Source: Planctomycetaceae bacterium
Lineage (GTDB): Bacteria; Planctomycetota; Planctomycetia; Planctomycetales; Planctomycetaceae
Direction of reading: 5' to 3'
Assembly (NCBI GenBank): GCA_029259845.1
Contig: JAJDEI010000162.1
Span: 1 to 43,301 of the forward strand
Length of the DNA: 43,301 nt
The translations under genes and the position numbers were made by a program. Positions 10,450 to 19,025 of this stretch are shown here, in pieces; position 1 is the first letter of the stretch, and the number at the start of each line of letters is the position of its first letter. The notes beneath the pieces were generated by a model. It was not told the origin of the DNA, did no database searches, and worked only from the letters and a program-made list of their open reading frames with translations.

Positions 10450-11265
10450 TTACCGAAGGATGACTCTGTTCGACGACGGGTCCCATTCCGGCACGATTTC
10501 GAACCGGTTCTGTTGCGACGCCCGTTCGATGTCGGCATCGAGGCCGAGTCGCAGCAGGTTTTGGCCGCCGCGACTGCGGCGGATGGTCTCAAGAAAGGTG
10601 TTGTCGTCGCTCGACCGGGCCGCATAGTAGTCGACGGCCATTTGGGTTTGAACGTCGTTGGAGGTCGGTTCGTCGCCTCGCATTTGTGTCACTGAGATGA
10701 CCGGGCCGACCGGACCGGTGACGCGGTCGCTGGTGAGGTCAGACGCGACGGCACCGGCGAAGAGGATGTCTTCGGCGGTGAGATGGCCGTCTGTTCCTGC
10801 GCAGACGAGATGCACGGGCCGCCCATCCTCTTTAATGAGACGCACGAGCGCAGCCCGGTTCACGAATGCGCCGATCAGCACGCGGTCCGACGACGTGCAG
10901 GCAAGCAACGCACGGGTGCCGTTGGTCGTCGTGAAAATGACCGTCTTCCCCGCCACCGCTTCAGCCGTGTAGGCGAGCGGTGAGTTGCCGAGATCGAAGC
11001 CGTCGATCGGTTGGCCTTGCCGTTCCCCTCCCAGAAGAACGCCTGAGCCGCCGCCGCCCGATTTCGTCGGGTTCGCAAACGACGACTTGAGCCGCCACGC
11101 TTCGTCGACCGTCTTACACGGGACGATCGCCGTGGCACCATGCGCGAGCGCATGCACCATCGTGGTTGACGCCCGCAGGATGTCGATCACAACGGCGATG
11201 CCGCCACGGAGCTGCTCCGCCTCCAGGAATTGGGGCATCATGTGCACAAAGACCGGTTGTGTCAT
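10450..11265 (-). CDS. comB: ComB-like 2-phosphosulfolactate phosphatase
   Basis: 271 aa from MTQPVFVHMMPQFL; a longer ATG 48 bases upstream is less likely. ComB signatures are GGIAVVIDILRASTTMVHAL, GGERQGQPIDGFDLGNSP, TVIFTTTNGTRALL and VHLVCAGTDGHLTAEDILFAG. The family hydrolyses 2-phosphosulfolactate to sulfolactate in a Mg-dependent reaction, an early step of coenzyme M synthesis in methanogens. In bacteria it may serve sulfonate metabolism instead. No partner genes for coenzyme M synthesis are in the window. It diverges from the MerR gene at 11595. Confidence 0.88.
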   Translation of the reverse strand: MTQPVFVHMMPQFLEAEQLRGGIAVVIDILRASTTMVHALAHGATAIVPCKTVDEAWRLKSSFANPTKSGGGGSGVLLGGERQGQPIDGFDLGNSPLAYTAEAVAGKTVIFTTTNGTRALLACTSSDRVLIGAFVNRAALVRLIKEDGRPVHLVCAGTDGHLTAEDILFAGAVASDLTSDRVTGPVGPVISVTQMRGDEPTSNDVQTQMAVDYYAARSSDDNTFLETIRRSRGGQNLLRLGLDADIERASQQNRFEIVPEWDPSSNRVILR

Positions 11266-11427
11266 GGCATGGTTGTACTTTTCGGGGAATGACCGGGACA
11301 GCAGCCGATCCAAACGTCTTGAACTGCCCTTTCGCGATCTGCATTCGCGCGTTGCCGCCGCTGAATCACGTCAAAACGGTTCGCGCAGATACTTGGGTGC
11401 CGAGGGATTTTTCCCGTCATAACGGTT

Positions 11428-11475
11428 TTGACAGACAGTCACGCCATTCCTTGTGTCTGCGCCAACGACACAAGG
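11428..11475 (+). promoter_or_regulatory. candidate promoter/operator upstream of the MerR gene
   Basis: A consensus -35 hexamer TTGACA lies at 11428-11433. Seventeen bases later begins a perfect 9-bp dyad CCTTGTGTC/GACACAAGG (11449-11457 and 11467-11475) separated by nine bases. A dyad over the -10 zone is the geometry seen at many autoregulated promoters. No good -10 hexamer is visible, so the promoter assignment is tentative and the dyad is the firmer observation. Confidence 0.4.
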
Positions 11476-11594
11476 ATTTGCCACCGAATGCCACATCGCG
11501 TTGCCGATCAAAGGTGATGCCGTCCTCCGATTCGGACAATCCGAAAACTCGATGTGACTGGAAAAAAAAACAACTTCGTTGTATTTTCTTGCGT

Positions 11595-12083
11595 ATGGCT
11601 GAAACCTACTCTACCCGGCAAGCGCGTGAAATCACGGATGTTTCCCAGCGATGTCTTGACTACTGGGAAGAATGCGGCATCATTCGTGCGTCCGGACGTA
11701 TTGCGAAGTCGGGCACAGATGAAGGCGGTCGCGGACCTGCACGGCGTTACACGTACGACGATCTTCTCAAAGTGCGGGTCGTGAAGAAGCTCCGTGAGAC
11801 AGGACTGAGCCTGCAAAGGATTGGGAAAGCATTGAAAGCGCTCAAACGACGCAACCCCAATTCGGAACCGTTGAATGAGATCCTGATGAGTGATGGCAGA
11901 CGGTTCTATCGGCGACGGTTGGATGGAACCATCGAGGATCTCTTGGCTGACGGCCAACTGGTGTTTGCAGCGATTGTTCTCGACCGAATGGAAGACGAAA
12001 TCCGAGCACGAATCTCGAAGGTCACCGCGAGTCGATTCAGGCCGGTCAAGGAAACAGTAGGAGACCGGAGGAGGCGTGCATGA
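11595..12083 (+). CDS. MerR-family transcriptional regulator
   Basis: 162 aa from MAETYSTRQAREITDVSQRC. The frame is open far upstream, but this is where the MerR winged helix begins: helix-turn-helix (TRQAREITDVSQRCLDYWEE), wing with RYTYDDLLKVRVVKKL, and the hinge ETGLSLQRIGKALKAL. The C-terminal part (about residues 95-160) is not a recognised ligand domain. No Shine-Dalgarno sequence precedes the ATG. Instead there is an A-run, a small ACAAC-TTC-GTTGT hairpin and a T-rich stretch just upstream (11560-11590), which could mean leaderless or structure-controlled translation. The stop is 28 bp from the DUF1653 start, suggesting a two-gene operon. Confidence 0.85.
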   Translation: MAETYSTRQAREITDVSQRCLDYWEECGIIRASGRIAKSGTDEGGRGPARRYTYDDLLKVRVVKKLRETGLSLQRIGKALKALKRRNPNSEPLNEILMSDGRRFYRRRLDGTIEDLLADGQLVFAAIVLDRMEDEIRARISKVTASRFRPVKETVGDRRRRA

Positions 12084-12111
12084 TGCACATCATGGGGAGA
12101 GAGGAGGCGCC

Positions 12112-12342
12112 ATGCTTACCGATACGACCACGGGTGTAGTTCCGGGAACATACCGCCATTTCAAGGGGGGGGTCTATGAAGTTATCGGTGTTGCAAAGAA
12201 CTCAGAAACGGAGGAAGAGGTCGTCGTCTATCGAGCGATGTACGGAGAACGAACGCTCTTCGTCCGTCCAAGGGAAATGTTCTCCGAAGCGGTCGGAGCT
12301 AATGGCCTGAGACGATTCGAAATCGTCCATCCAACATCTTGA
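12112..12342 (+). CDS. DUF1653 small protein
   Basis: 76 aa from MLTDTTTGVVPGTYRHFKGG. The ATG follows GAGGAGG with a 5-base spacer, an excellent ribosome site, so it is preferred over an in-frame GTG at 12076 that overlaps the merR stop. DUF1653 core: GTYRHFKGGVYEVIGVAKNS, ETEEEVVVYRAMYG, LFVRPREMFSE. This small beta-rich domain is common in bacteria and has no settled function. It is probably co-transcribed with the MerR gene. Confidence 0.85.
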   Translation: MLTDTTTGVVPGTYRHFKGGVYEVIGVAKNSETEEEVVVYRAMYGERTLFVRPREMFSEAVGANGLRRFEIVHPTS

Positions 12343-12381
12343 AGCCTGAAACCTTGGTTTCTGATGCTCTTGTGCTGCTGT

Positions 12382-13386
12382 TCAGTCTGCCGGAAGCTTC
12401 CGGACTTCTCTTGGCGTTAAGTAACTGCCGGGTGGATTGCAGTACCAGCGACACCAGCCGCTGATTCCAAGGCACAGCAGCGTCAGGAACCACCAACTCT
12501 TGTGTGCCCACGCTCCGTCATTCATGAGGAACGTCCCAAGAGCAGTTGCAAGAAACGCTGGGCCAATCCACAACGCGGTTTTGTAACCGCAAGTGTGGAG
12601 TTTTGACGTTCTCTCTTCACGCACTGCGAATTCGTCTAGCAAATCAACTGCACTCGTGATCCCGCCAAGTTTCTGCTGGTGCAAGAAATCATCAAAGCGA
12701 TCGATGACCTCCGGCTCCCTATGGCCGATTAAATCGAGGATTTCCCGCTGTACACCGTCTTCAACATTTCGATTGCCCAACTCTTTGTGGATTTTCTTGA
12801 TACGCCCATCGCGCCACCAGTAGGAAGGGCCGCCGTCATCATCAACGTATTTGCTGTGCAGTCCTTGGTCGCCATACAGCTTCTCGCTCTCCTGAGAGAG
12901 CGGGATCACAACAAGCTGACAAATGGGTAGCCGCGGAACAAGGACGATTGGAGAGTTGCTGTGATTGATGAGTTGTAGCGGCATATGCCCGCCATACCCC
13001 GGGTTGATGAAATCCCCGGAACAATGAATTGCCAGCCCCATCCGAGCAAATGAGCTTCGTCCTTCGAGTTTTCCAGCATACCCGGGTGGGATGGTGAACT
13101 TCTCGAATGTTCTTCCGAGTAGCATTTCGCCCGGTTTCAGCTTGATTCCTTCTTTCAGTCCAAGGATCCGCTTTCTCCAATGACGGTGCGGTTCTACCTC
13201 CATTAGTTTTGCGGTTCGTAGATCGATCTTCTTCCGTCTCAGTTGCGACCAGAAGACACGGTCCAGCCTCAAATCGATCGATGCCGGTTGAATCTGATCA
13301 TCTGGAGAAAACGATTCTTCGGTGTCTCCGGTCGTGAAGTTCAGGTCTTTGAGAAGCGATCGAAGGTCTTTGTCGCACAAATACAT
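12382..13386 (-). CDS. dCTP deaminase/dUTPase-fold protein with altered active site and two membrane helices
   Basis: 334 aa. Residues 1-180 align with dCTP deaminase (Dcd): MYLCDKDLRSLL, QIQPASIDLRL, IKLKPGEMLLGRT, LEGRSSFARMGLAIH, INPGYGGHMPLQLIN. Ser111 and Arg115 of the E. coli enzyme are kept. The catalytic Glu138 (in LEFYN) is Gln138 here (LQLIN), and the AHR at 124-126 is GDF. Nucleotide binding is plausible but deamination is doubtful. Residues about 180-264 form a charged helical linker. Residues about 269-287 and 297-315 look like two membrane helices, a tail that ordinary Dcd (about 190 aa) lacks. It is placed alone between a convergent DUF1653 gene and gyrB. Confidence 0.8.
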   Translation of the reverse strand: MYLCDKDLRSLLKDLNFTTGDTEESFSPDDQIQPASIDLRLDRVFWSQLRRKKIDLRTAKLMEVEPHRHWRKRILGLKEGIKLKPGEMLLGRTFEKFTIPPGYAGKLEGRSSFARMGLAIHCSGDFINPGYGGHMPLQLINHSNSPIVLVPRLPICQLVVIPLSQESEKLYGDQGLHSKYVDDDGGPSYWWRDGRIKKIHKELGNRNVEDGVQREILDLIGHREPEVIDRFDDFLHQQKLGGITSAVDLLDEFAVREERTSKLHTCGYKTALWIGPAFLATALGTFLMNDGAWAHKSWWFLTLLCLGISGWCRWYCNPPGSYLTPREVRKLPAD

Positions 13387-13428
13387 GGCTGTGCCTGCGG
13401 GTATGCTCAGTTACAGCAAGACATTCGT

Positions 13429-15987
13429 CTAAACGTCAAGGTCCTTGACGTCGAGGGCATGTTTTTCGATGAACTCGCGGCGGGGTTCCACATGGTCGCC
13501 CATGAGGACGCGGAAGATTTCCTCGGCCGCCGCTGCGTCTTCGAGTGTCACCTGCTTGAGCACGCGGGTTTCCGGGTCCATAGCGGTCTCGAACAACTCG
13601 TTCGGATTCATCTCGCCCAGGCCCTTGAACCGGGTGTAGAGCAATCCGCGGCTACCGAGATCCCGGAGCGTCGGCACAAGTTCCCGCAGGCTTATCAGCC
13701 GTTTCGGATTTTCGTGGCCTTCAATCGTGTACGGGTACACCGCCTCCGCGTTGCGGGGCGGGGCGGGAAGCAGATCGTTCAATGACAAACCAAATTCATG
13801 TTGAAGCGTCCGAATGACTTTGTTGATCGACCGAATCTCGTGAAGATCGGTGACCTGCAGTTTCGGAATATCCTCTGCAACAGCAGCTTCTGTCTCTTCG
13901 CCATCGGTGCCTGCCGCAGGGAGTTCATCAGCCACCTTGAGTACTGTTCCCGTCTTTTGCTGTTCGCTTGCCAGGAATTCATCCAATGCTGCCTTATTGG
14001 CAAACCAATGCTCTTTGGCTCCCAGAAAAACGCGAAAGCGTGGGAGCCGGCCATCCGTCCTCACGTGGTCGACCGCCAACCGCCGCAGACTGATGCCGCG
14101 ACGTTCGAATGTCTCTAACGGTTCTTCCATCGTCGATATGACTGCCGCCAGTTTTCGAAGTTGGCCGTTGTCGAGCGCCACTTCGTTTTTGCGGACGCCC
14201 CGTTCGGTATCTGGGAGAGTCGCCGGCAGCAGGCTTTCACGCGGATGGAGTGTTAGCGTGGCGTTCTCGAGTCCCAACTCGAGCAATTCGCACATCATCT
14301 CCTCGTGCGTTTGTACGTATCGTGGAGCCTGTTTGCGTTTGCCTTTGGGCAACACCCGGTACAGCGGTGGTTGGGCGACGTAGACGCATTCCTGCTTGAC
14401 CAGTTCCCGCATGTGCCGGAAGAGAAACGTTAGCAACAGCGTGCGAATGTGAGAGCCGTCGACATCGGCGTCGGTCATGAGGATGAGCTTGCCATACCGC
14501 CGCTTCGAGATATCGATTTCCTCTGCCATCGGCGGAATGCCGATGGCTTTGAACATGGCGGCGACTTCCTTGTTACCGAGCACTTTGACGATCTGCGCTT
14601 TCTCGACGTTGAGGATTTTTCCTCGCAGCGGCAGAATGGCCTGCGTGGCGGAATCGCGTCCGGTGTCGGCCGACCCGCCGGCCGAGTCTCCTTCGACAAG
14701 ATAGAGTTCCGAGACGTCCAGTTTATGGATGCGACAGTCGCGGAGTTTTTCGGGGAGCGAGCCACCGGAGACTTTGTTCTTGTCGCGGGCGATGTCGCGG
14801 GCCTTGCGAGCGGCTTCACGAGCTTCCGCCGCCCGGAGTCCCTTGTTGCAAACGGTCTTCGCGATTTGCGGATTCTCTTCCAGGAACTTGGCCAATCCGT
14901 CTCCGACGACCGAATTGACGGCCCCTTCCACTTCGGAATTCGTCAGTTTGATCTTCGTCTGCGATTCAAACTGCGGATGCGGAATGCGGACCGTCACGAC
15001 AGCCGCGAGTCCTTCGCGAAAGTCCTCGCCTGCGAGATTCATCTCCTTAAAAACGTTCGACTTCTTGCCGTAGTTATTGAGCGTGCGCGTGAGGCCCGTC
15101 CGGAATCCGCTGAGATGCGTGCCGCCTTCCGGGTTGTTGATGCCGTTGGCGAAACAACGGATGTTCTCTGATGAATACCCGTCGTTCCACTGCATGGCGA
15201 CGTCAACCTGCGTTTCGTCGACTTCGCCCGTGATGCGGATCACATCGGGGTGCAGCGGATTCTCGGTCCGGTTGATGTGTTTCACAAATTCGGCGAGACC
15301 GTCCTCGTAGTGGAACGTGTCGCTTTGCCCGGTCCGCTCGTCAAGAATCTGAATGCGAATCCCAGGATTGAGAAAGGCACAATCCTGTAGCCGCTTATGG
15401 ATGATGTCGTAGTTGAAGGTCGTGTTGGGAAAGATCTCCGGGTCCGGCTTGAAGGAAACCTTGGTTCCTGTTCGATCGGTCGCTCCCAGTTTGGTGAGAT
15501 CGGTGACGCGGCGTCCCTGGGCGAACTCCATCATCCAGACGTGCCCATCGCGGCGGACTTCCGCCTCCAGCCATTCGCTGCAGGCGTTGACAGCAGTCAC
15601 GCCGACACCATGCAGGCCACCGGTCCCGGTCGCATACGCTTTGCGGTCGAATTTCGCGCCGGCGTGAATCTCTGTGAAGACGACTTCCAACGCCGAGCGG
15701 TCGTCCTGGTCATCCATTCGTTCGACCGGGATGCCGCGGCCATCGTCGGTGACGGTAATCGAACCGTCGCCGTGAATTTCGACCTTCATGCTCTTCGCAA
15801 AGCCGTTCACGTACTCGTCGAGCACGTTGTCGGTGACCTCATAAACGAGGTGATGCAGCCCGGACAGGTCGGTCCCGCTGATATACATCGCCGGCCGGTG
15901 ACGAATGCCTTCAATTCCCTGCAAGTGCTGAATCTGGTCGGCCCCATAGGGGTCACTCTCCGGGGAAGTCTCGGTCTGGTCAGCCAA
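13429..15987 (-). CDS. gyrB: DNA gyrase subunit B
   Basis: 852 aa. GHKL ATPase domain: LQGIEGIRHRPAMYISGTD, HHLVYEVTDNVLDEYVNG (the catalytic Glu is kept although the usual VVDNSID reads VTDNVLD), TDDGRGIPVE, GGLHGVGVTAVNA. TOPRIM domain: LYLVEGDSAGGSADTGRDS, LPLRGKILNVEKA, LMTDADVDGSHIRTLLLTF. The C-terminal gyrase end YTRFKGLGEMNPNELFETAM is intact. An insertion of roughly 150 aa between about residues 560 and 740 resembles that of long gyrB types. With GyrA it introduces negative supercoils using ATP. It is the last gene of the dnaA-dnaN-dciA-gyrB series, 45 bp after dciA. Confidence 0.97.
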   Translation of the reverse strand: MADQTETSPESDPYGADQIQHLQGIEGIRHRPAMYISGTDLSGLHHLVYEVTDNVLDEYVNGFAKSMKVEIHGDGSITVTDDGRGIPVERMDDQDDRSALEVVFTEIHAGAKFDRKAYATGTGGLHGVGVTAVNACSEWLEAEVRRDGHVWMMEFAQGRRVTDLTKLGATDRTGTKVSFKPDPEIFPNTTFNYDIIHKRLQDCAFLNPGIRIQILDERTGQSDTFHYEDGLAEFVKHINRTENPLHPDVIRITGEVDETQVDVAMQWNDGYSSENIRCFANGINNPEGGTHLSGFRTGLTRTLNNYGKKSNVFKEMNLAGEDFREGLAAVVTVRIPHPQFESQTKIKLTNSEVEGAVNSVVGDGLAKFLEENPQIAKTVCNKGLRAAEAREAARKARDIARDKNKVSGGSLPEKLRDCRIHKLDVSELYLVEGDSAGGSADTGRDSATQAILPLRGKILNVEKAQIVKVLGNKEVAAMFKAIGIPPMAEEIDISKRRYGKLILMTDADVDGSHIRTLLLTFLFRHMRELVKQECVYVAQPPLYRVLPKGKRKQAPRYVQTHEEMMCELLELGLENATLTLHPRESLLPATLPDTERGVRKNEVALDNGQLRKLAAVISTMEEPLETFERRGISLRRLAVDHVRTDGRLPRFRVFLGAKEHWFANKAALDEFLASEQQKTGTVLKVADELPAAGTDGEETEAAVAEDIPKLQVTDLHEIRSINKVIRTLQHEFGLSLNDLLPAPPRNAEAVYPYTIEGHENPKRLISLRELVPTLRDLGSRGLLYTRFKGLGEMNPNELFETAMDPETRVLKQVTLEDAAAAEEIFRVLMGDHVEPRREFIEKHALDVKDLDV

Positions 15988-16032
15988 TTCACAATCCTCT
16001 CATCTCAATGGGTCGCTTCGACGTTGTGTCGC

Positions 16033-16365
16033 TCAAACGGTCCGTGCACTTTTTAGGCGAAATTTCAATCCACGAATGCGCAGATCACTGTGTTCGGTGG
16101 TGAGTCGTTCCAACAAGGAACCTTTGTGGAAACCGTCCAACTCCTGCAACAGGCCCGAACTGGTCACGGAAACCTGAAGGACGCCGTTCTTGACTCCCTG
16201 GACTTTCGTCTGACTCGCGATGGAATCGCCAGCGACCTGTTTCCAGACCTCCTGCAACTGCCGTCCGGCTTGGGGACGATCGTAGCCTCGCAGAGAAAAC
16301 AACTGCGACAACACATCGCCCAACTGCTGGGGCTGGCCGGCTCGACGCCGTGACGATGACTCCAT
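16033..16365 (-). CDS. dciA: DUF721/DciA-like helicase-loading protein
   Basis: 110 aa. DUF721 features are LGDVLSQLFSLRGYDRPQAG, LQEVWKQVAGDSIASQTKV, GVLQVSVTSSGLLQEL and the C-terminal DLRIRGLKFRL. In bacteria lacking DnaC-type loaders, DciA interacts with the DnaB helicase. The location between dnaN and gyrB matches the gene order in many phyla with DciA. It lies 75 bp downstream of dnaN on the same strand, probably in the same transcript. The functional assignment rests on the family and its position. Confidence 0.82.
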   Translation of the reverse strand: MESSSRRRAGQPQQLGDVLSQLFSLRGYDRPQAGRQLQEVWKQVAGDSIASQTKVQGVKNGVLQVSVTSSGLLQELDGFHKGSLLERLTTEHSDLRIRGLKFRLKSARTV

Positions 16366-16440
16366 TCGTACCGATGCTCCTGGTCAGACTCGTTCGCCCA
16401 GTGACTCGCAGGATGTTGTCGCGACGAGACGTGTGTCTGC

Positions 16441-17559
16441 TCACGGCCGTCCTTCGCGCGAGAGCGGCATGACGACGTATGTATAATTCTCGTCCGCCGT
16501 AAAGACGGCCGCGCTGTTCGCGTCGATGAGCTTGAGGGCCACCTGTGAAGCGGGGTCGAGCACCTTGAGAAAGTCAGCGACAAACCGGGGGTCGAAAGTG
16601 ACGACGATCTCTTCGCCCTCATAGCTGATCGGCATTTCGATCTTTGACGTCCCCACATCGGCCGCCTGGCTGCTCAGCCGCAGCGTCCCTTGGCCAAACG
16701 AGAAATCGACGCCGCGGCTCTCGTCGTCAGTCACGATCATGGCTTGGCGAACGGCCGAATGGAACGGTGCGACGACCATGTCGATTTCTGCGCGGCATTC
16801 CGCAGGGAGCACGTCCTGATACCGAGGGAAGCGTCCCTCGACCAGTCGGCTGTAGATGGTCGACAAGCCGGCTTTGACCAACACATCGTTGTTTCTGACA
16901 GCGATCGCGACCTCCTGTTCGTCGTCCCCCACACTTCGCTCAATGAGCGACATCGCCTTGGAGGGGACGACGGGCTCTCCCTGCTCCTCCGCCACACTGC
17001 CATGAGCCGTACAGCCGGCTTTGACGACGGCGAGCCGGCGGCTGTCGGTCGCGGCGAGGGTGATGCTCTCCGGCGTCAATTCGAGCCGCACCCCGCCCAG
17101 TGCGTATCGCGTACTTTCGACGTCGGTCGCAAAGATCGTCCGTTGAATGAGTTGCCGCAGGGTCTTACCAGGCACGGAGTGAAAATCATCGCCAGAGAAG
17201 CCCTCCACGTCGGGGAACTCGGCAGGATCTTCTGTCGACAACCGAAACTCGCTTTGTCCGGCACGCACCCAGAGTATGCCGTCCTCCGCCTCAATCGAAA
17301 CGACATCATCCTGAATCTCCCGCAGGATTTGCGACATCCGCTGCGTCGGGATGAGCGTCTCACCGGACGAGTCGGTTTCAATTTCCGGGAGCACAAACCG
17401 GATGCCGACCTCCTGATCGGTCCCAATCAGTGTGGCCTGATTATCGGCAACGGTGAGCTTGACATTCCTCAAGATTTCCTTGGGGGTCCGCGTTGGAACA
17501 ACGGCACCAACGGTCTGAAAGGCGGTTGCCAGCATCGCGCGGGGACATTTCAGCTTCAT
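16441..17559 (-). CDS. dnaN: DNA polymerase III sliding clamp, beta subunit
   Basis: 372 aa, normal length. Starts MKLKCPRAMLATAFQTVGAV; the three clamp domains follow in order, with LIGTDQEVGIRFVLPE, GVRLELTPESITLAATDSRRL (the AATDSRRLA clamp motif) and the C-terminal YVVMPLSREGRP. The last segment forms part of the partner-binding pocket (VMPL/R). It encircles DNA and tethers polymerases. It lies downstream of dnaA with a 313-bp gap. Confidence 0.97.
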   Translation of the reverse strand: MKLKCPRAMLATAFQTVGAVVPTRTPKEILRNVKLTVADNQATLIGTDQEVGIRFVLPEIETDSSGETLIPTQRMSQILREIQDDVVSIEAEDGILWVRAGQSEFRLSTEDPAEFPDVEGFSGDDFHSVPGKTLRQLIQRTIFATDVESTRYALGGVRLELTPESITLAATDSRRLAVVKAGCTAHGSVAEEQGEPVVPSKAMSLIERSVGDDEQEVAIAVRNNDVLVKAGLSTIYSRLVEGRFPRYQDVLPAECRAEIDMVVAPFHSAVRQAMIVTDDESRGVDFSFGQGTLRLSSQAADVGTSKIEMPISYEGEEIVVTFDPRFVADFLKVLDPASQVALKLIDANSAAVFTADENYTYVVMPLSREGRP

Positions 17560-17872
17560 GGCTTGGGTCCTTCAAGAGAAACGGCCCTTCTACCATCCAA
17601 GGCTGATGGCAGGTCGTTTCTGTCAAATGAAAAGTTTATTGAGTCGTTGTTGTATTTCTACCGAAACAAATGTTGGGAAAGATGAGTCTGACGGAGGATC
17701 ATCTTCCTTTGATTGGGCTTATGTCACAACAGTGAGAATTGAGGTTGTCGAAAACGAGATGATGGAGTCCGCACAACAGGTCAGTTTGAGGGGGGAAAAA
17801 GGCCGGTTGTGAATGTCGGGGATTTGGTCAGCGTTTCTTGTTAACAGCTGCCTCTCGGCACGTGGCAGGGAT
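17560..17872. other. dnaA-dnaN intergenic region, possible origin segment
   Basis: The 313-bp gap contains an AT-rich stretch (about 17625-17672, with aaatgaaaagtttattgag) that could be an unwinding element. There are near-misses to a DnaA box (ttatgtcaca, with one extra base, at 17719; cttgttaaca near 17838). No exact TTATNCACA or its complement is present on either strand. Origin function is suggested by the neighbouring genes only. Confidence 0.3.
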
Positions 17873-18910
17873 TCAACAGGTTGTCGAAGAATTTGATTGC
17901 GACGGACTGTGAACGTTTAACTGTTCCCGGACGGTTTCGACGATCCGCCGAAAGTCCGTGTCTGTCTCCAACCGGTCGCTCACCCGCTGGCAGGCATGGA
18001 CAATGGTACTGTGGCTCCGCCGCCGAAAGTATTTCCCGATGACCGAATAGGCCTGCCCGCCCCATTCCCTGGCCGCAAACATGGCCAACTGCCGCGGAAG
18101 GACGAGTCCTTGCAGACGCCCCTGGGATTTCAGGTCGGCTGCCGAGACGGAGAATGCTTTGGCGACGACCTTGGTGATTTGGCTGAGTGTGGGTTTGGAC
18201 GGCACGACCGTCTCGGCGATCACTGCTTGGGCGATGTTGCAATCGATTGGTTTCCGAAGCTGCCGGGCGAGGAGTTCCAGGCGAGTGACCGTTCCTCGCA
18301 GCTCACGGGGAGAGAGGACAAGTGACTCCGCGAGTTGTGTGGCGACGTTAGTTGTGAGCAGAAACCCGCGTTCTTCGGCAAAGTGGACGAGGAGCTTCTC
18401 GCGCGATGGTTGGCTGAACGATTCAATCGTCGCACAAACGCCCCCCTGGCAGCGGCTCCGCAGTTTCGACGAGATCCGGGACAACTTGCCAGGCGATTGA
18501 CTGCTGGTCAGCAGGACACGTCCTCCCTCGGCCAAAATGGCATCGAGAATTGCCAACAGCTGCTGTTGCGTGTTCTTGCGGCCTTCGATGGTTTGGAGAT
18601 CTTCACAAGCGAACAGGTCCAAGCGGCGATACGACTCCTGGAATTCCGGGATTGTTTTCTCTTTTGAGGCCTTGGCAAGCTCCGCAGAGAATTCTGTGGC
18701 GGTGACATGCGATAGCGCCAACTGCGGAGATTGCCGTCGGAGTTCGCCGAAAATGGAGCGGGTCAGATGTGTTTTCCCCATGCCGGCGGCGGCGTAAACC
18801 GTGACCACCGGCGGCGTCGGCTCCAACAGACGGGACACTGCCGCGTAAGCAAACCGGATCTCCGGCAGCATCAGCAAGGGGCCATACTGATCGTTGTTCC
18901 ACTGTCGCAT
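17873..18910 (-). CDS. dnaA: DnaA replication initiator, short form lacking domains I-II
   Basis: 345 aa; typical DnaA is about 450. The frame cannot extend upstream because a TGA lies six codons before the ATG. Domain III AAA+: P-loop AAAGMGKTH (residues 40-48, first Gly replaced by Ala), Walker B LDLFACEDLQTIEGR (ED instead of DD), LLTSSQSPGKLSRISSKLRS. Domain IV keeps LPRQLAMFAARE and the Arg equivalent to E. coli Arg399. The signature GGRDHTTVLHA reads RRRSHSTIVHA, so Asp433, a base-contacting residue, is Ser. The DnaB-interacting N-terminal domain is absent. The position upstream of dnaN supports initiator identity, although a DnaA/Hda-like paralogue is possible. Confidence 0.85.
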   Translation of the reverse strand: MRQWNNDQYGPLLMLPEIRFAYAAVSRLLEPTPPVVTVYAAAGMGKTHLTRSIFGELRRQSPQLALSHVTATEFSAELAKASKEKTIPEFQESYRRLDLFACEDLQTIEGRKNTQQQLLAILDAILAEGGRVLLTSSQSPGKLSRISSKLRSRCQGGVCATIESFSQPSREKLLVHFAEERGFLLTTNVATQLAESLVLSPRELRGTVTRLELLARQLRKPIDCNIAQAVIAETVVPSKPTLSQITKVVAKAFSVSAADLKSQGRLQGLVLPRQLAMFAAREWGGQAYSVIGKYFRRRSHSTIVHACQRVSDRLETDTDFRRIVETVREQLNVHSPSQSNSSTTC

Positions 18911-19025
18911 GACTCCGTCCGTTTTCGATCAGTTCGACGTTGGATTTCGTCGGTGGGGGGAAAGCGCAAATGATACCAAAAGCGGGCCAATAATACGATG
19001 AGTCAGAAGCGGCAAACAGGGCTGT

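Noticed and set aside
17560..17872. Canonical oriC with DnaA boxes
   Set aside because: No TTATNCACA or complement found; only near-misses, so not called an origin.
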